A DNA stretch of 64,000 nucleotides from positions 12,037,146 through 12,101,145 of the forward strand of contig NC_060118.1 of the NCBI RefSeq assembly GCF_021155765.1, given 5' to 3'. The notes below the pieces were generated by a model, which had not been told where the DNA came from, did not search any database, and was given only the letters and a program-made list of their open reading frames with translations. A program made the position numbers and the translations under genes. The stretch comes from Diprion similis (taxonomy: Eukaryota > Arthropoda > Insecta > Hymenoptera > Diprionidae). This document shows, one piece after another, positions 63,201 through 64,000 of the stretch (positions within the stretch are counted from its first letter, which is position 1; each line of letters begins with the position of its first letter).

Positions 63201-63776
63201 CTTCTGACGAACGAGGCCCAATAATTTTCACCATCCGTTCTTGAATAAGGATGTGTAATATATATACATACCTACTCGGATAATATATAATAAATACCTA
63301 GTTGAATACTTACTATAGATGTATCGTGTTACAATAAACTTATGCGAATGGAACATTGTGAAATTTACAATATAGCTAACTACGATCACTATCATACATA
63401 TCTGTATAGAATAATATGTATGTATATATATATATATATATTTATATCCGTATATCTTTGACAAATAAATATCAATAATCTATTATCGGTATTTTTTCAT
63501 ATGTACAAATTGACTTTCCTTTTTTTCGTGTGCATGTGTGCGTGTGTCTGGAAGGGTAGGTGTGTTTTTAACTATCGTTTGCTTGTTGTTTTTGTTTTTT
63601 CAATTTCGTATCATTTTTTTTTCCATCTCTGCGTCGAGCAATAAAACCTCGATTTAGCTCGGATCGAACCTCACGGTATTTCACTAATATTAATCTATTC
63701 ACGCCTGAGCTATCATCGAAATTCTATATTACAACACAACGTTGTATACCTATATGTATACGTATTATTATGCCTA

Positions 63777-63811
63777 CCTATCTATCTATTAATCTATCTA
63801 TCTATCTATTC
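63777..63811. repeat. Interrupted (TATC)n microsatellite
   Basis: CTAT/TATC tetranucleotides with one interruption (ATTAAT). Confidence 0.85.
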
Positions 63812-64000
63812 GCGTGCAGCACGCGTTTTCATCCCCTCAGCCAACGAATGAATTCGGTTCAGCAGATTGCAGGCTCAAGTTAACATTCATCCATCGTTGT
63901 GTATACCTACGTGTATAGCATATTTACAATTTTCCATAGATAACTCATTGTCAGTACCCATATCCATATGCAGGTAAACTCCATACTGTTTAAACGCACT

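Larger units (their letters stand above)
53860..64000. other. Long non-coding right part of the window
   Basis: I find no exon with a recognisable domain or supporting splice sites. The open frames lie in C/T-rich, KP-coding or homopolymer tracts, for example 57333-57704, whose end is built from AAAGCC repeats. It holds TC and TATC microsatellites, poly(T) and poly(G) runs, a long imperfect hairpin at 58317-58421, and a MITE copy at 59829-60096. It may be upstream regulatory or intronic DNA of a gene outside the window. Confidence 0.55.

Overview
This looks like insect nuclear DNA: AT-rich, short phase-consistent GT-AG introns, many microsatellites and short inverted-repeat transposons, and a seven-transmembrane insect odorant receptor. 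The style of that receptor and of the tandem secreted carboxylesterases suggests Hymenoptera, perhaps a sawfly. That placement is an inference, because no species-specific marker is visible. All gene models were spliced by eye: every coding junction was checked for GT-AG (one GC-AG) and reading phase, but none against transcripts.

Layout. 1-4016: AT-rich, no gene, one foldback element. 4017-8513 (minus): a fibroblast growth factor gene of at least four exons, with a furin-type RQKR site. Its large first intron holds three transposon-derived pieces, one nested in another. 10855-20319: a direct segmental duplication of about 4.4-5.0 kb. Each copy holds a complete seven-exon, 569-residue secreted carboxylesterase and the 3' end of the phosphopantothenoylcysteine synthetase gene (PPCS). 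Only the right-hand PPCS is complete (19793-21614, minus, 313 residues); the left copy is a two-exon pseudogene fragment with a stop codon. About 23620-42566: an array of some 62 head-to-tail copies of a 304-bp satellite, with variant subtypes and a nearly perfect 15-unit (4559-bp) internal duplication. 43185-44261 (plus): mitochondrial ribosomal protein uS11m. 44532-46512 (minus): an odorant receptor, with a short transposon exactly where exon 1 should end. 47884-53757 (minus): a secreted trypsin-like serine protease with five exons. 53860-64000: no convincing gene, with simple repeats, a hairpin and a third copy of the transposon seen in the receptor.

The genes do not form one pathway. PPCS (coenzyme A synthesis) and uS11m (mitochondrial translation) are housekeeping genes. 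The esterases, odorant receptor and serine protease belong to fast-evolving environment-facing families, and the FGF is a developmental signal. The most notable points are the two esterases, whose differences cluster at the active site (copy 2 has lost the HGGG oxyanion motif), the homogenised satellite between two housekeeping genes, and the transposon that may supply the exon-1 splice donor of the receptor.
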